Below are positions 1-7,333 of a DNA stretch of 42,419 nt, one piece after another (position 1 is the stretch's first letter; every line of letters begins with the position of its first letter). A program made the translations under genes and the position numbers. The notes beneath the pieces are model-generated. The model worked only from the letters and a program-made list of their open reading frames with translations. It searched no databases and was not told the DNA's origin. This DNA comes from a virus: positions 1 to 42,419 of IMG/VR virus record IMGVR_UViG_3300006484_000020. The stretch is one strand, 5' to 3'.

Positions 1-1
1 G

Positions 2-547
2 GGTTTTTATACTGAAATGCAGGATGAAAAAAATAAAGATAAAAGTGTATATGAATTAAAACAAATCGTGTTAAAAAACATGGTTAAAAATGTTAATTAT
101 TATGCTACTGAAGCTTCATTCGGTATTAAGGGAATTGGATATACTAAAGATGTAGTTGGAGGTGGAGATCCTGTAGAACCTAAAGGTAAATATAAATCAT
201 CAGGATATGGTGATATGCCTAAAGCTGTTAAAGAAGGTTTAAACGAAGCAAAACGTCCTTCAATCAATGACCATATTAAAGAAGTAGAAAAATCATCTCA
301 AGCAATTGCTTTAGAGGCAAAATTAACTGCTATTGACGAGGCAATTGAAAAACGCAAAGCAAAATTAGCATTAGCTGAATCAGAAGAATTAGCAGAAATG
401 ATTGATCAATCTATGGTTAAAACTCTTAATAAAGAAATCAAAGAACTTGAAAAACATAAAGCTAAAACTCAAAAAATCTATGAAAAGATGACAGGTAAAG
501 CTAAAGAAGAAGTGATTGATGAAGATAACGACATAATGAATTACTAA
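2..547 (+). CDS. Unidentified head-region protein, C-terminal part (5' end outside window)
   Basis: The reading frame is open to the left edge (codons for GFYTE precede the first Met at position 17), so this is probably the C-terminal portion of a longer protein, though a start at 17 cannot be excluded. The visible 176-181 residues are Lys/Glu-rich. The first part holds a Gly-rich segment (VVGGGDP). The second half, roughly residues 90-165, is strongly helical with a coiled-coil look. The gene ends one base before the prohead protease, so the two are probably co-transcribed. In T4 the genes before 21 are the portal (20) and small core proteins (67, 68). Position and helical character would fit a core or portal-adjacent protein, but I do not recognise the family and assign no function. 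Confidence 0.6.
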   Translation, partial: GFYTEMQDEKNKDKSVYELKQIVLKNMVKNVNYYATEASFGIKGIGYTKDVVGGGDPVEPKGKYKSSGYGDMPKAVKEGLNEAKRPSINDHIKEVEKSSQAIALEAKLTAIDEAIEKRKAKLALAESEELAEMIDQSMVKTLNKEIKELEKHKAKTQKIYEKMTGKAKEEVIDEDNDIMNY

Positions 548-548
548 T

Positions 549-1157
549 ATGAAACAAGTATTAATTGAAACTATTCCGTTTTTAGTAACACCTAGAAGTT
601 TAACCGAAGGTTTAAAAGCCCCTTCAGGTAATCCTCTAGTTCAAGGAATACTTGCTACTGCCGAAATAAAAAACGGTAATGGAAGATACTACCCAAAAGA
701 ATTATGGGAACGTGAAATTGACAAATACATGGATGTTGTTAAAGAAAATCGAGCAACAGGTGAATTAGATCACCCTGAATCCACAATTATTAATTTAAAA
801 AACGTATCACATATTATTCGTGAAATTTATTGGGTTGGTGATAAAGTAATGGGTACATTAGAAATTCTACCAACAATATCAGGTAATATTTTAAAAGCCC
901 TTATTGAAAATAACGTTATGGTAGGTGTATCATCTCGCGGCATGGGTTCTTTAAAAGAAATGAATGAAGGTACTTTAGAAGTACAAGATGATTTTGAATT
1001 ACTATGTTGGGATTTTGTTTCAACTCCTTCTAACCCAGGTTCATATATGCAACTAGTAAAAGAAGGTAAAGAAAATCTTCCCGAAAATAAATTTGCAAAA
1101 GTAAATTCTCTATTAACTGAGATACTTTGCGCTAATGGGACTTGTCCCATTTTTTAA
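549..1157 (+). CDS. Prohead core protease, T4 gp21-like
   Basis: This 202-residue protein matches the T4 gp21 family of prohead serine proteases, which cleave scaffold and capsid N-termini during head maturation; T4 gp21 is similar in length. The expected catalytic elements are visible. The His motif ELDHPES has the catalytic His at residue 75. The Ser motif GVSSRGMG at 126-133 supplies the nucleophile (S128 or S129). An N-terminal NGNGRYYPKELWE segment (42-54) is typical of the family. Scaffold and major capsid genes follow, as in T4. The start lies one base after the preceding stop, with no Shine-Dalgarno sequence. The last codons (ANGTCPIF) are encoded by a terminator-like inverted repeat and the stop lies in its T-run, so the C-terminal tail may be shaped by RNA structure rather than protein function. 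Confidence 0.92.
   Translation: MKQVLIETIPFLVTPRSLTEGLKAPSGNPLVQGILATAEIKNGNGRYYPKELWEREIDKYMDVVKENRATGELDHPESTIINLKNVSHIIREIYWVGDKVMGTLEILPTISGNILKALIENNVMVGVSSRGMGSLKEMNEGTLEVQDDFELLCWDFVSTPSNPGSYMQLVKEGKENLPENKFAKVNSLLTEILCANGTCPIF
1134..1155 (+). terminator. Terminator-like hairpin inside the 3' end of the protease gene
   Basis: A perfect 8-bp inverted repeat, AATGGGAC (1134-1141) and GTCCCATT (1144-1151), has a TT loop and is followed by a T-run up to 1155. It overlaps the final protease codons and its stop. It has the form of an intrinsic terminator; a two-base loop would open slightly in RNA. It is the first of several hairpins in a row and would reduce read-through into the scaffold and capsid genes. 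Confidence 0.6.
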
Positions 1158-1242
1158 GATGCCTGCTACCTTAGGCAAATTCCCCTCTAAAGATAGGCTC
1201 TTTAGATCGACCCCTGCAGAAATGTAGGGGTTTCTTTTTTTT
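1158..1242 (+). ncRNA. Candidate structured RNA between protease and scaffold genes
   Basis: Three consecutive hairpins lie within 85 bases. TGCCT (1160-1164) pairs with AGGCA (1173-1177). A perfect 8-bp stem TCTAAAGA (1186-1193) pairs with TCTTTAGA (1199-1206). A terminator stem spans 1210-1231 and is followed by T's. CCCCT at 1182-1186 duplicates the 5' arm of the terminator (1211-1215) and could compete for its 3' arm, which would give alternative folds. No ORF or tRNA T-arm was seen. It could be a small RNA released by the terminator, an attenuator, or just tandem terminators. Evidence is inspection only. Confidence 0.4.
1210..1242 (+). terminator. Intrinsic terminator after the protease gene
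   Basis: The arms ACCCCT (1210-1215) and AGGGGT (1226-1231) extend inward through G-T, C-G and A-T pairs to a GAAA tetraloop (1219-1222). The stem is followed by a T-rich tract (1231-1242). This is a textbook Rho-independent terminator. It separates the low-demand protease from the high-demand scaffold and capsid genes, which must therefore have their own promoter or depend on read-through. Confidence 0.85.
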
Positions 1243-1391
1243 ATGCAACTGGCGATTTTAAAGAATCTTGATATATGTATCGATGTAATATGCGATCTTC
1301 TTATATCGCATCACGAAAATAAATTTTATTACACTTCGACAATCGTCAACAATAAGTGTATTTCCAACAAACAAATTTGAGGACAAACAGT
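1243..1391 (+). promoter_or_regulatory. Untranslated leader of the scaffold/capsid unit, with hairpin
   Basis: These 149 bases between terminator and scaffold start hold no plausible gene. They contain an inverted repeat, ATGCGAT (1290-1296) with ATCGCAT (1305-1311), around an 8-base loop. A promoter for the scaffold and capsid genes is expected here because of the upstream terminator, but I see no clear match to the ATATTTATA motif used elsewhere in the window. The hairpin could be a 5'-UTR stability element or protein site; that is inference. Confidence 0.4.
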
Positions 1392-2591
1392 ATGAACAAC
1401 AGAGACTTGCTAAAAGAAGCAATCGCTGATGCAAAAGCCGTTAAAGAAACTGCTATTGCAAACGCAAAAGCTGCTCTTGAAGAAGCATTCACCCCATATC
1501 TAAAAGAAAAGTTAGCTGCAAAGCTTTCCGAAATGGATGAAATGGATGAAGCTGAAGACAAGAAAGTAGCTGAAATGAAACATGAGAAGGAAATGAAAGA
1601 AAATTTCGACATGGATGAATCTACAGAAATGGATGAAGCTAATGACAAAAAAGGGTACGAAGGCCAAATGGGCATGAAAAAATTAGGTACTAAAAAAATG
1701 TCTGAAGCTGATGACATGTATGAAGCAGATGAAATGGACGAAATGGATCTTGATGAACTTCTTAGAGAATTAGATGACATGGAAGAAGGTGAAGACTTAA
1801 TGGAAGGTGAAGACACCCTAATTAACGATCCTAAGTATCCTGCTGACAACAATGCCAAAGGTAATGTTGCAGAAGAGGAAGAAGGATATGAAGACGAAGA
1901 TGCTGATGGTATCGAGGATTCAGAAGATGAGGAAGTTGATCTTGAAAATATGTCTGAAGATGATCTTAAATCATTCATCGAATCAGTAATCGCTGATATG
2001 GTAGCTTCTGGGGAACTAGAAGGTGAAATGGAAGGCGAAGAAGGTGAAGAAGAAGGCGAAGAAGAAGAAAGTGAAGAAGAGGAAATTAATATCGACGAAT
2101 TAGTAGCCGAGTTAAAAGAAAGAAAAAAGTACGGTGGTAATAAAGGAGACGTTCCTGCTGCTAAACGTGGTGACAAAAAAGACACTGCTGAAGAAGAAGG
2201 CGTTGAAGATTACAAGAAAAAGCTAAAAGAAATGGAAGCTAAACTTGATGAAGCTTATTCTACTATCGAAACTATTAAAACTGACTTAAACGAGGTTAAT
2301 TTGTTAAATGCTAAATTACTTTACACTAACAAAGTCTTTAGAGCTAAAAACTTAACCGAAAATCAAAAAGTAAAAGTATTGGAAGCCTTTGATAAAGCAA
2401 CTACTACTAAAGAAGCAAAATTAGTATTTGAAACCCTATCAGGTGAAGTTAAAGAAAGAAAATCCTCTGTAACAGAATCTATGATTGGTGGTGCTTCTAA
2501 AGCAGCAGGTATTGCTCCAACAAAGAGTCCAATTCTTGAAGTAAATGACCAGTATGCCCGTTGGCAAACATTAGCTGGAATTAAAAAATAA
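1392..2591 (+). CDS. Prohead core scaffold protein, T4 gp22-like
   Basis: This is a very acidic scaffold-type protein of 399 residues lying between prohead protease and major capsid protein, the position of T4 gene 22. The N-terminus (MNNRDLLKEAIADAKAV) is helical. The middle is dominated by Asp/Glu-rich low complexity, with runs such as EEGEEEGEEEE. The C-terminal third returns to a helical Lys/Glu coiled coil followed by NLTENQKVKVLEAFDKA, a segment of a kind seen in T4-like scaffolds. Such proteins form the internal core around which the capsid assembles and are degraded by gp21. I chose the ATG at 1392 over an in-frame GTG at 1356: ATG gives the scaffold-like N-terminus, and GAGGA just upstream is one of the few possible ribosome-binding sequences in the window. 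Acidic low complexity hinders homology detection, so the call leans on context. Confidence 0.82.
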   Translation: MNNRDLLKEAIADAKAVKETAIANAKAALEEAFTPYLKEKLAAKLSEMDEMDEAEDKKVAEMKHEKEMKENFDMDESTEMDEANDKKGYEGQMGMKKLGTKKMSEADDMYEADEMDEMDLDELLRELDDMEEGEDLMEGEDTLINDPKYPADNNAKGNVAEEEEGYEDEDADGIEDSEDEEVDLENMSEDDLKSFIESVIADMVASGELEGEMEGEEGEEEGEEEESEEEEINIDELVAELKERKKYGGNKGDVPAAKRGDKKDTAEEEGVEDYKKKLKEMEAKLDEAYSTIETIKTDLNEVNLLNAKLLYTNKVFRAKNLTENQKVKVLEAFDKATTTKEAKLVFETLSGEVKERKSSVTESMIGGASKAAGIAPTKSPILEVNDQYARWQTLAGIKK

Positions 2592-2622
2592 TTTTAACAA
2601 ATAAAAAAACAACTTAAAAACA

Positions 2623-4386
2623 ATGTCACAAGTACAACAATTACTCGAAAGCGCAGCTGGCTCTTGGAAGTCATTACAGAGCGACGCTGCTAAATTAGCC
2701 GGAAAATGGGCTAAAACAGGCCTTTTAGAAGGTTTGGCAGAGTTTGATAAAAATAACATGTCAATCATGTTAGAAAATCAAGCAAAACAATTAGTAACTG
2801 AAAACAACACTATCTCTTCTAACTCATCATTCGTTTCTAACGGACAAGGTGAAAACTGGGCTGGTATTGCATTACCTTTAGTACGTAAAGTATTCGGTAC
2901 AATCGTAGCTAAAGAATTCGTTTCAGTTCAACCAATGAACATGCCATCAGGACTAGTGTTCTTCTTAGATTTCCAATATGGTGATTCTAAGACTCCATTT
3001 ACTGCTGGTACATCTTTGTATGGTAACAGAAACACAGCTTCTCAATTCCCATTCTCTACTCCTGCTCCTGTAGGTGGTTTATATGGTGGTCCAGAAGGTC
3101 GTTTCACTTACGCAACTAACCAATTTTCAGCATCAGCAAATGTTACAGGATCTGCAAATGGTGGAGCACTTCCATCCCCAATAGCTGCAGGTACAGGTTC
3201 AGCAATCGATGCTACATGGGCTCAATTACAATTTGATTCTGATTATTCAGCTTCTATTGTTCTTGGTGAAGTAATAGCATTAACATTAACTACAGCTTCT
3301 ATCCTTACAGGATTTGATCAAGATGCAGTTCGTGGTTTCGTACCTTCAGGTAGTAAAGATGGTGGTGTATTTAACCCTAATAACTTGTTACAAGCTTTTA
3401 CAACTTATAACTACACAGCTGGTACAATTACTTTCTTCTTTACGTCTTCTGCTACTTACACTGCCTTAAATACAGCTTCAGTTACTTATTTCTATGAGAA
3501 AAATGGTAACGTAGATGGTATCCCAACTTATTCAGGTGGTAATAACTACAGTGGATCAGGTCGTGGTGATTTCGAAGCTTCAGGTTCTTTCTCAGTACCG
3601 AATGCTGCGTCATCTGCTCAAATCGTTATCCCTGAGATCAACGTAAGAATGCAATCACAAGCCATTACTGCTAAGACTAAAAAGTTGAAAGCTGTATGGA
3701 CTCCTGAATTTGCTCAAGATTTAGCTGCTTACCAAAACATCGATGCTGAAGCGGAATTAACAAACATCATGTCTGAGTACATTTCAATGGAAATTGATTT
3801 GGAAATTTTAGATATGTTGATTGAAGATGCTGCTGCTGCAACTGAGTACTGGTCAGCTATTAACAACACAGTTTATTCAAACGGTGCTTTTAGCGCAGCT
3901 TCAGGAACACAAGGTTTCTACAACACACAAGGTCAATGGTTCCAAACATTAGGTACTAAAATCCAAAAAGTATCTAATAAAATTCACCAGTTGACTTTAC
4001 GTGGAGGTGCTAACTTCTTAGTAACTTCTCCAACAATCGCTACTATCCTTGAGTCAATCCCAGGATTTGCTTCTACCAACAACGGTGAAGCTGATCAAAT
4101 GGAATATGCTTTCGGTGTACAGAAAATTGGAACAGTAAATGGTCGTTACAAAGTTTACAAAAACCCTTACATGACTGAAAACTTAATCCTTATGGGTTAT
4201 AGAGGTTCTCAGTTCTTGGAAACAGGTGCTGTATTCGCTCCATACATTCCTTTAATCATGACTCCATTAGTGTACGATCCTGAAACATTTACACCACGTA
4301 AAGGTTTATTGACTCGTTACGCTAAGAAAATGTTACGTCCTGAGTTTTATGGTAAGATTTATATCAATGGTTTAAATACCATTTAA
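2623..4386 (+). CDS. Major capsid protein, T4 gp23-like
   Basis: This 587-residue protein is somewhat longer than T4 gp23 (about 520). Residues 1-60 look like the removable N-terminal helix. LENQAKQLVTE (50-60) is followed by NNTISSN, so cleavage by the upstream protease after E60 is plausible (inferred from the Glu-at-P1 rule). The GIALPLVRKVFGTIVAKEFV segment (81-100) followed by SVQPMNMPSG is the gp23-family signature near the start of the mature protein. Residues of roughly 150-310 are Gly/Ser/Thr/Ala-rich and look like an enlarged surface insertion domain. The C-terminus (ending YINGLNTI) contains conserved-looking Pro/Tyr/Asp segments such as TPLVYDPETF. It follows the scaffold gene by 31 bases and ends at a strong terminator, as expected for the most highly expressed virion gene. 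Confidence 0.93.
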   Translation: MSQVQQLLESAAGSWKSLQSDAAKLAGKWAKTGLLEGLAEFDKNNMSIMLENQAKQLVTENNTISSNSSFVSNGQGENWAGIALPLVRKVFGTIVAKEFVSVQPMNMPSGLVFFLDFQYGDSKTPFTAGTSLYGNRNTASQFPFSTPAPVGGLYGGPEGRFTYATNQFSASANVTGSANGGALPSPIAAGTGSAIDATWAQLQFDSDYSASIVLGEVIALTLTTASILTGFDQDAVRGFVPSGSKDGGVFNPNNLLQAFTTYNYTAGTITFFFTSSATYTALNTASVTYFYEKNGNVDGIPTYSGGNNYSGSGRGDFEASGSFSVPNAASSAQIVIPEINVRMQSQAITAKTKKLKAVWTPEFAQDLAAYQNIDAEAELTNIMSEYISMEIDLEILDMLIEDAAAATEYWSAINNTVYSNGAFSAASGTQGFYNTQGQWFQTLGTKIQKVSNKIHQLTLRGGANFLVTSPTIATILESIPGFASTNNGEADQMEYAFGVQKIGTVNGRYKVYKNPYMTENLILMGYRGSQFLETGAVFAPYIPLIMTPLVYDPETFTPRKGLLTRYAKKMLRPEFYGKIYINGLNTI

Positions 4387-4418
4387 TCTTAAGTAAAAAG
4401 GATTAATATTTGTAAAAG

Positions 4419-4446
4419 AAGCCCCGAGAAATCGGGGCTTTTTTTT
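4419..4446 (+). terminator. Intrinsic terminator after the major capsid gene
   Basis: A perfect 9-bp stem, AAGCCCCGA (4419-4427) with TCGGGGCTT (4432-4440), closes a GAAA tetraloop and runs into eight T's (4439-4446). It is a very strong Rho-independent terminator that isolates the capsid unit from the metabolic operon downstream. Confidence 0.93.
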
Positions 4447-4451
4447 ACTTA

Positions 4452-4463
4452 TATAGGCCTATA
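4452..4463 (+). promoter_or_regulatory. 12-bp perfect palindrome upstream of the metabolic operon
   Basis: TATAGGCCTATA is a perfect dyad in the 52-base gap between the capsid terminator and the first gene of the operon. It is followed by further short palindromic AT-rich sequence (CATATG, GTATAC). This unit must be transcribed from here and lacks the ATATTTATA motif of the structural genes, so the dyad could be an operator or part of a different class of promoter. Short AT-rich palindromes also arise by chance. Confidence 0.3.
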
Positions 4464-4498
4464 CCATATGTATACTAGAATAATAAATTAGTTACAAT

Positions 4499-5413
4499 AT
4501 GAAAGAAACACCAAGTCAGTTGCCTTTACAAAGTTATGTAATGAACTTTCCCTTCACTTTATCAACAAGTGATCCAAACAACATCTGGATGCAAGAATTA
4601 ACAGATGATGAATTATCAATCAATAAACCTAAAGCTTACAAACAATTTATGGATTTGTATAACTTTATGGCAGGTCAATCATTAGTACACTTATTACCAT
4701 CAGAAGGTAATTTCCAAGATCAAGTGTATGTCGCTAATTTAGGTTTACAATTACCACACCTTAAAGACAAAAACACAATTTTATTATCTAATTACTCTTC
4801 AGATCCTCGTAAAGGTGAAGAATTAGTAGGTGAAAAATTCTTTAAAATGATGGGTTATGATACTCACATTTCTCCATACAAATGGGAAGGTGAAGCTGAT
4901 ATTAAACATTTATATGATAATGTTTATGTAGGGGGTTATGGTATTCGTTCAAACATTAAAACATATGAATGGATGGAAGAAAATTTTGATATGAACATTC
5001 TTAAAGTTGCTATGACTGATGAATATTTGTATCATTTAGATTGTTCTATATTCCCATTAAATGAGTATAAAACTTTAGTTTGCACAGAGTTATATGATGA
5101 AGATGAACTTAAAATGTTAGAAACACATACTGAAATTATTGATGTAGATGTTGATAATGCTTTATGTGGAATGACAAACTCAGTAAGAATGGGTAATATG
5201 GTTTTATGTGCTTCAAATATTGCTGAGCTTAAAAAATCTCATGAATATTATGAAGGTGAAAAACTTAAAATTGCATCTTTAGAAAAAATATGTTCAAATG
5301 AAGGAATGGAACCTGTTATATTTAACTTATCAGAATTCATGAAATCAGGAGCTATGCTTTCTTGTATGGTGATGCATTTAAATAGAGTAGATCATTCTAA
5401 ATCTCTTCTATAA
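4499..5413 (+). CDS. Guanidino-group-modifying enzyme (DDAH/amidinotransferase superfamily)
   Basis: This 304-residue enzyme looks like a dimethylarginine dimethylaminohydrolase, arginine deiminase or amidinotransferase fold member. These enzymes act on the guanidinium group of arginine-like substrates through a Cys-thioester intermediate. Visible family elements are an N-terminal NFPFTLSTSDPNNIWM (16-31, cf. the N-terminal block ending NPWM in relatives), QDQVYVANLGL with the substrate-binding acidic residue D74, WEGEADIKHL with E132 and D134, the catalytic His motif YHLDCSIFPL with H179, and a C-terminal SGAMLSCMVMHLNR with the candidate nucleophile C289. All core catalytic positions therefore appear intact. 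It is first in a three-gene operon, overlapping the phosphatidylserine decarboxylase start by one base (TAATG). The exact substrate (arginine, methylarginine, other) cannot be told. No virion role is evident, so it is a candidate auxiliary metabolic gene. Confidence 0.75.
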   Translation: MKETPSQLPLQSYVMNFPFTLSTSDPNNIWMQELTDDELSINKPKAYKQFMDLYNFMAGQSLVHLLPSEGNFQDQVYVANLGLQLPHLKDKNTILLSNYSSDPRKGEELVGEKFFKMMGYDTHISPYKWEGEADIKHLYDNVYVGGYGIRSNIKTYEWMEENFDMNILKVAMTDEYLYHLDCSIFPLNEYKTLVCTELYDEDELKMLETHTEIIDVDVDNALCGMTNSVRMGNMVLCASNIAELKKSHEYYEGEKLKIASLEKICSNEGMEPVIFNLSEFMKSGAMLSCMVMHLNRVDHSKSLL

Positions 5414-6162
5414 TGGCCCAGACATTAACAGAATGGTTAAACGGAGAAGTTAAAGAATTATCTAAACTTTCTGTAGGTGAGTTATCTAATACTTTCTTTT
5501 TTAGAGACCCAATCCGTCCAACTTATATTGATAATGAACATTTTTACAGCCCAGCTGATGGAACTATTATTTATCAAAAAGTTGTACATCCTGATGAAGC
5601 AGTTGTAGAAATTAAGGGTATGAATTATACTCTTAAAAATGTAATGGGTAATGATGAATATGATAAACCATCGTTAGTAATTGGCATATTTATGTCGTTT
5701 TACGACGTCCATATCAACAGAATACCCTATGGTGGCGTACTTACGTACGAATCATTAGAACCCATCGAATCTACAAACAAACCCATGCTAGCGGTTGAGA
5801 AGGATATCTTAAATAAGGTAATCAATCCAAATAATATGGAATATTTAAAGTACAATGAACGCATGTTTAACAAAGTGTATGTTCCTTCTCTTGATTACAC
5901 ATACTATTTAATACAAATTGCAGATGAAGATGTAAATGTAATTGCTCCGTTTAAAAAGCAATTAGATCTATGTGCCCAGAACGAAAGATTTAGTTTAATT
6001 CGATGGGGGTCACAAGTAGATTTAGTTTTACCTTTAGACGAAAGATTTAATTTCGAGACTGTATTAGATGACACAATGCATGTTAATGCAGGACTTGATA
6101 AATTAGTAAAAATTAATTTCCAAGATAATGACTTCAAACCATCATACCGACGAGGTATTTAG
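5413..6162 (+). CDS. Phosphatidylserine decarboxylase proenzyme
   Basis: This 249-residue protein has the hallmarks of phosphatidylserine decarboxylase, which converts phosphatidylserine to phosphatidylethanolamine using a pyruvoyl group made by self-cleavage. FFFRDPIRPTYID (28-40) and FYSPADGTI (44-52) include the conserved Asp (D49). MSFYDVHINRIPYGG (94-108) is the characteristic VH.NR.P..G block with catalytic H100. RWGSQVDLVLP (197-207) contains the Gly-Ser processing site, with S200 as the residue expected to become the pyruvoyl group. An Asp-His-Ser triad is thus complete. There is no obvious N-terminal membrane anchor. Its start overlaps the upstream gene by one base and its end overlaps the PhoH gene by 35 bases, so the three are tightly coupled. 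In a phage it would be a lipid-modifying auxiliary gene. An archaetidylserine or other phospholipid decarboxylase is an alternative. Confidence 0.85.
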   Translation: MAQTLTEWLNGEVKELSKLSVGELSNTFFFRDPIRPTYIDNEHFYSPADGTIIYQKVVHPDEAVVEIKGMNYTLKNVMGNDEYDKPSLVIGIFMSFYDVHINRIPYGGVLTYESLEPIESTNKPMLAVEKDILNKVINPNNMEYLKYNERMFNKVYVPSLDYTYYLIQIADEDVNVIAPFKKQLDLCAQNERFSLIRWGSQVDLVLPLDERFNFETVLDDTMHVNAGLDKLVKINFQDNDFKPSYRRGI

Positions 6163-6862
6163 AGAAAAACGAATAGTGAAAAACCCAATAAATTTTAAAA
6201 TTCCTTTAAACGAAGAGCAAAAAAACGCTAAAGATGAAATATTAAAAAATACATTAACAATTTTAGCTGGTAGAGCGGGTAGTGGTAAAACATTACTAGC
6301 GGTTCAAGTTGCTTTAGACGGTCTTTTAAGACGACATTTTGCTAAAATTATTATTACACGCCCAACAGTATCTAAAGAAGAAATTGGTTTCTTACCAGGT
6401 GACTTAAGAGAAAAAATGGACCCATGGATTCAACCAATTTATCAAAATATGTATGCTTTATATGATAAAGAAAAGGTTGAAAAATTAATTGCGGATGGTG
6501 CTATTGAAATTGTACCTTTAGCATTTATGCGAGGTAGAACATTTTTAGATTCATGTATTATTGTTGATGAGGCACAAAACGTTACTCATGAACAAATGGA
6601 AATGATTGCTACTCGTATTGGTTTACGTTCAAAAATGATTGTGTGTGGTGATGATCACCAAGTAGATTTAAAATCAAGACGCGATTCAGGTTTTAGATTT
6701 TTATATACAGCAGGACGTAAAATTAAAAATATGTGTTCAATTACTTTAATTAAAAACCATAGAGATCCAATAGTAGATGATTTAATTTCATTATACGAAG
6801 AGGCAGCAGAAATTGGAATTATTACAAGTTCATCAGGAACAAGCGGAAAGTCAAAAAAATAG
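6128..6862 (+). CDS. phoH: PhoH-like P-loop ATPase
   Basis: This 244-residue protein is a clear PhoH family member. It has a Walker A motif GRAGSGKT at 48-55, followed by LLAVQVALDGLL, and KIIITRPTV with the downstream EEIGFLPGDLREKMDPW block diagnostic of PhoH. Walker B is IIVDEAQN at 144-151, followed by the THEQM helix. GDDHQVDLKSR near residue 180 and the NHRDPIVDDL block near 218 are the later helicase-like motifs. PhoH proteins are very common in phages. They are predicted RNA/DNA-dependent ATPases, historically linked to phosphate stress, with uncertain phage function. The ATG at 6128 gives a 35-base overlap with the preceding gene; the next in-frame Met lies beyond Walker A, so 6128 is secure. 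The Ser/Gly-rich C-terminus (SSSGTSGKSKK) looks like a flexible tail. Confidence 0.93.
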   Translation: MTSNHHTDEVFREKRIVKNPINFKIPLNEEQKNAKDEILKNTLTILAGRAGSGKTLLAVQVALDGLLRRHFAKIIITRPTVSKEEIGFLPGDLREKMDPWIQPIYQNMYALYDKEKVEKLIADGAIEIVPLAFMRGRTFLDSCIIVDEAQNVTHEQMEMIATRIGLRSKMIVCGDDHQVDLKSRRDSGFRFLYTAGRKIKNMCSITLIKNHRDPIVDDLISLYEEAAEIGIITSSSGTSGKSKK

Positions 6863-6882
6863 GAATGAACCATAGCTTTTTA

Positions 6883-6891
6883 ATATTTATA
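6883..6891 (+). promoter_or_regulatory. ATATTTATA motif (putative late promoter) before the 6902 gene
   Basis: An exact copy of the recurrent 9-mer lies 10 bases before the start codon. The copy extends to ATATTTATAAATA, so it also contains TATAAATA, the T4 late-promoter core, at 6888-6895. The leader would be extremely short if this acts as a -10 element. Confidence 0.55.
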
Positions 6892-6901
6892 AATAAAAAG
6901 C

Positions 6902-7324
6902 ATGGCAACTTTTACTTCCCAAATATTTGAAATCTTAACATTAAACGGAGATAATGTAGGTTCTTCTGTCACTCAAACAATTAACAATGTTAATTATGTT
7001 GATAATAGAATTTTAAGTGTACCTACAGGTTCAGTTACAACATTATTTTCACTGGATTCTGTACCTGGTGCTGGAACCTTTGTAACTAGTAGTATACAAT
7101 ATGTTAGAGTAACTAATAACTCTACCGTTACACCTGTTAAATTAATTGTATCTTCTTCAACAGAAGCTATGAGTTATTTAATTGCTACTGGTAGTTCATA
7201 TATGATGTCTACAAGTAAAATGACTGGAAGCACAAGTGGCTTAGCTTTTAATGATATCCAATCAGTTAAAGTACAACCTTCAAGCAGTGCAGCAAGTATA
7301 GAATATTATATCGTAACAATTTAA
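6902..7324 (+). CDS. Small Ser/Thr-rich probable virion protein
   Basis: This 140-residue protein of unrecognised family is Ser/Thr/Val-rich with alternating hydrophobic residues, suggesting an all-beta fold. It has no signal peptide, membrane segment or Cys. It opens the neck-gene unit behind an ATATTTATA motif and is separated from the next gene by only nine bases, so it is probably a virion component. A head decoration, head-tail joining or fibre-associated role would be reasonable but is unsupported by any motif. The start at 6902 is the only sensible ATG. Confidence 0.6.
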   Translation: MATFTSQIFEILTLNGDNVGSSVTQTINNVNYVDNRILSVPTGSVTTLFSLDSVPGAGTFVTSSIQYVRVTNNSTVTPVKLIVSSSTEAMSYLIATGSSYMMSTSKMTGSTSGLAFNDIQSVKVQPSSSAASIEYYIVTI

Positions 7325-7333
7325 TAAAACAAT

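Noticed and set aside
1158-1242. tRNA gene
   Set aside because: Several stems are present but there is no TTCGA-type T-arm, no acceptor stem closing the set, and the last stem is a terminator.
1356-1391. GTG start at 1356 for the scaffold gene
   Set aside because: It would add twelve residues of non-helical sequence, whereas the ATG at 1392 has a purine-rich GAGGA upstream and a scaffold-like N-terminus.
1346-2185. Minus-strand Ser-rich ORF of 279 residues
   Set aside because: It is the reverse complement of the GAA/GAT-rich acidic scaffold gene; composition is an artefact.
6888-6895. T4-type late promoter TATAAATA on the + strand
   Set aside because: It is exact here, but the other sites share only ATATTTATA and not a forward TATAAATA, so the common element is the former.
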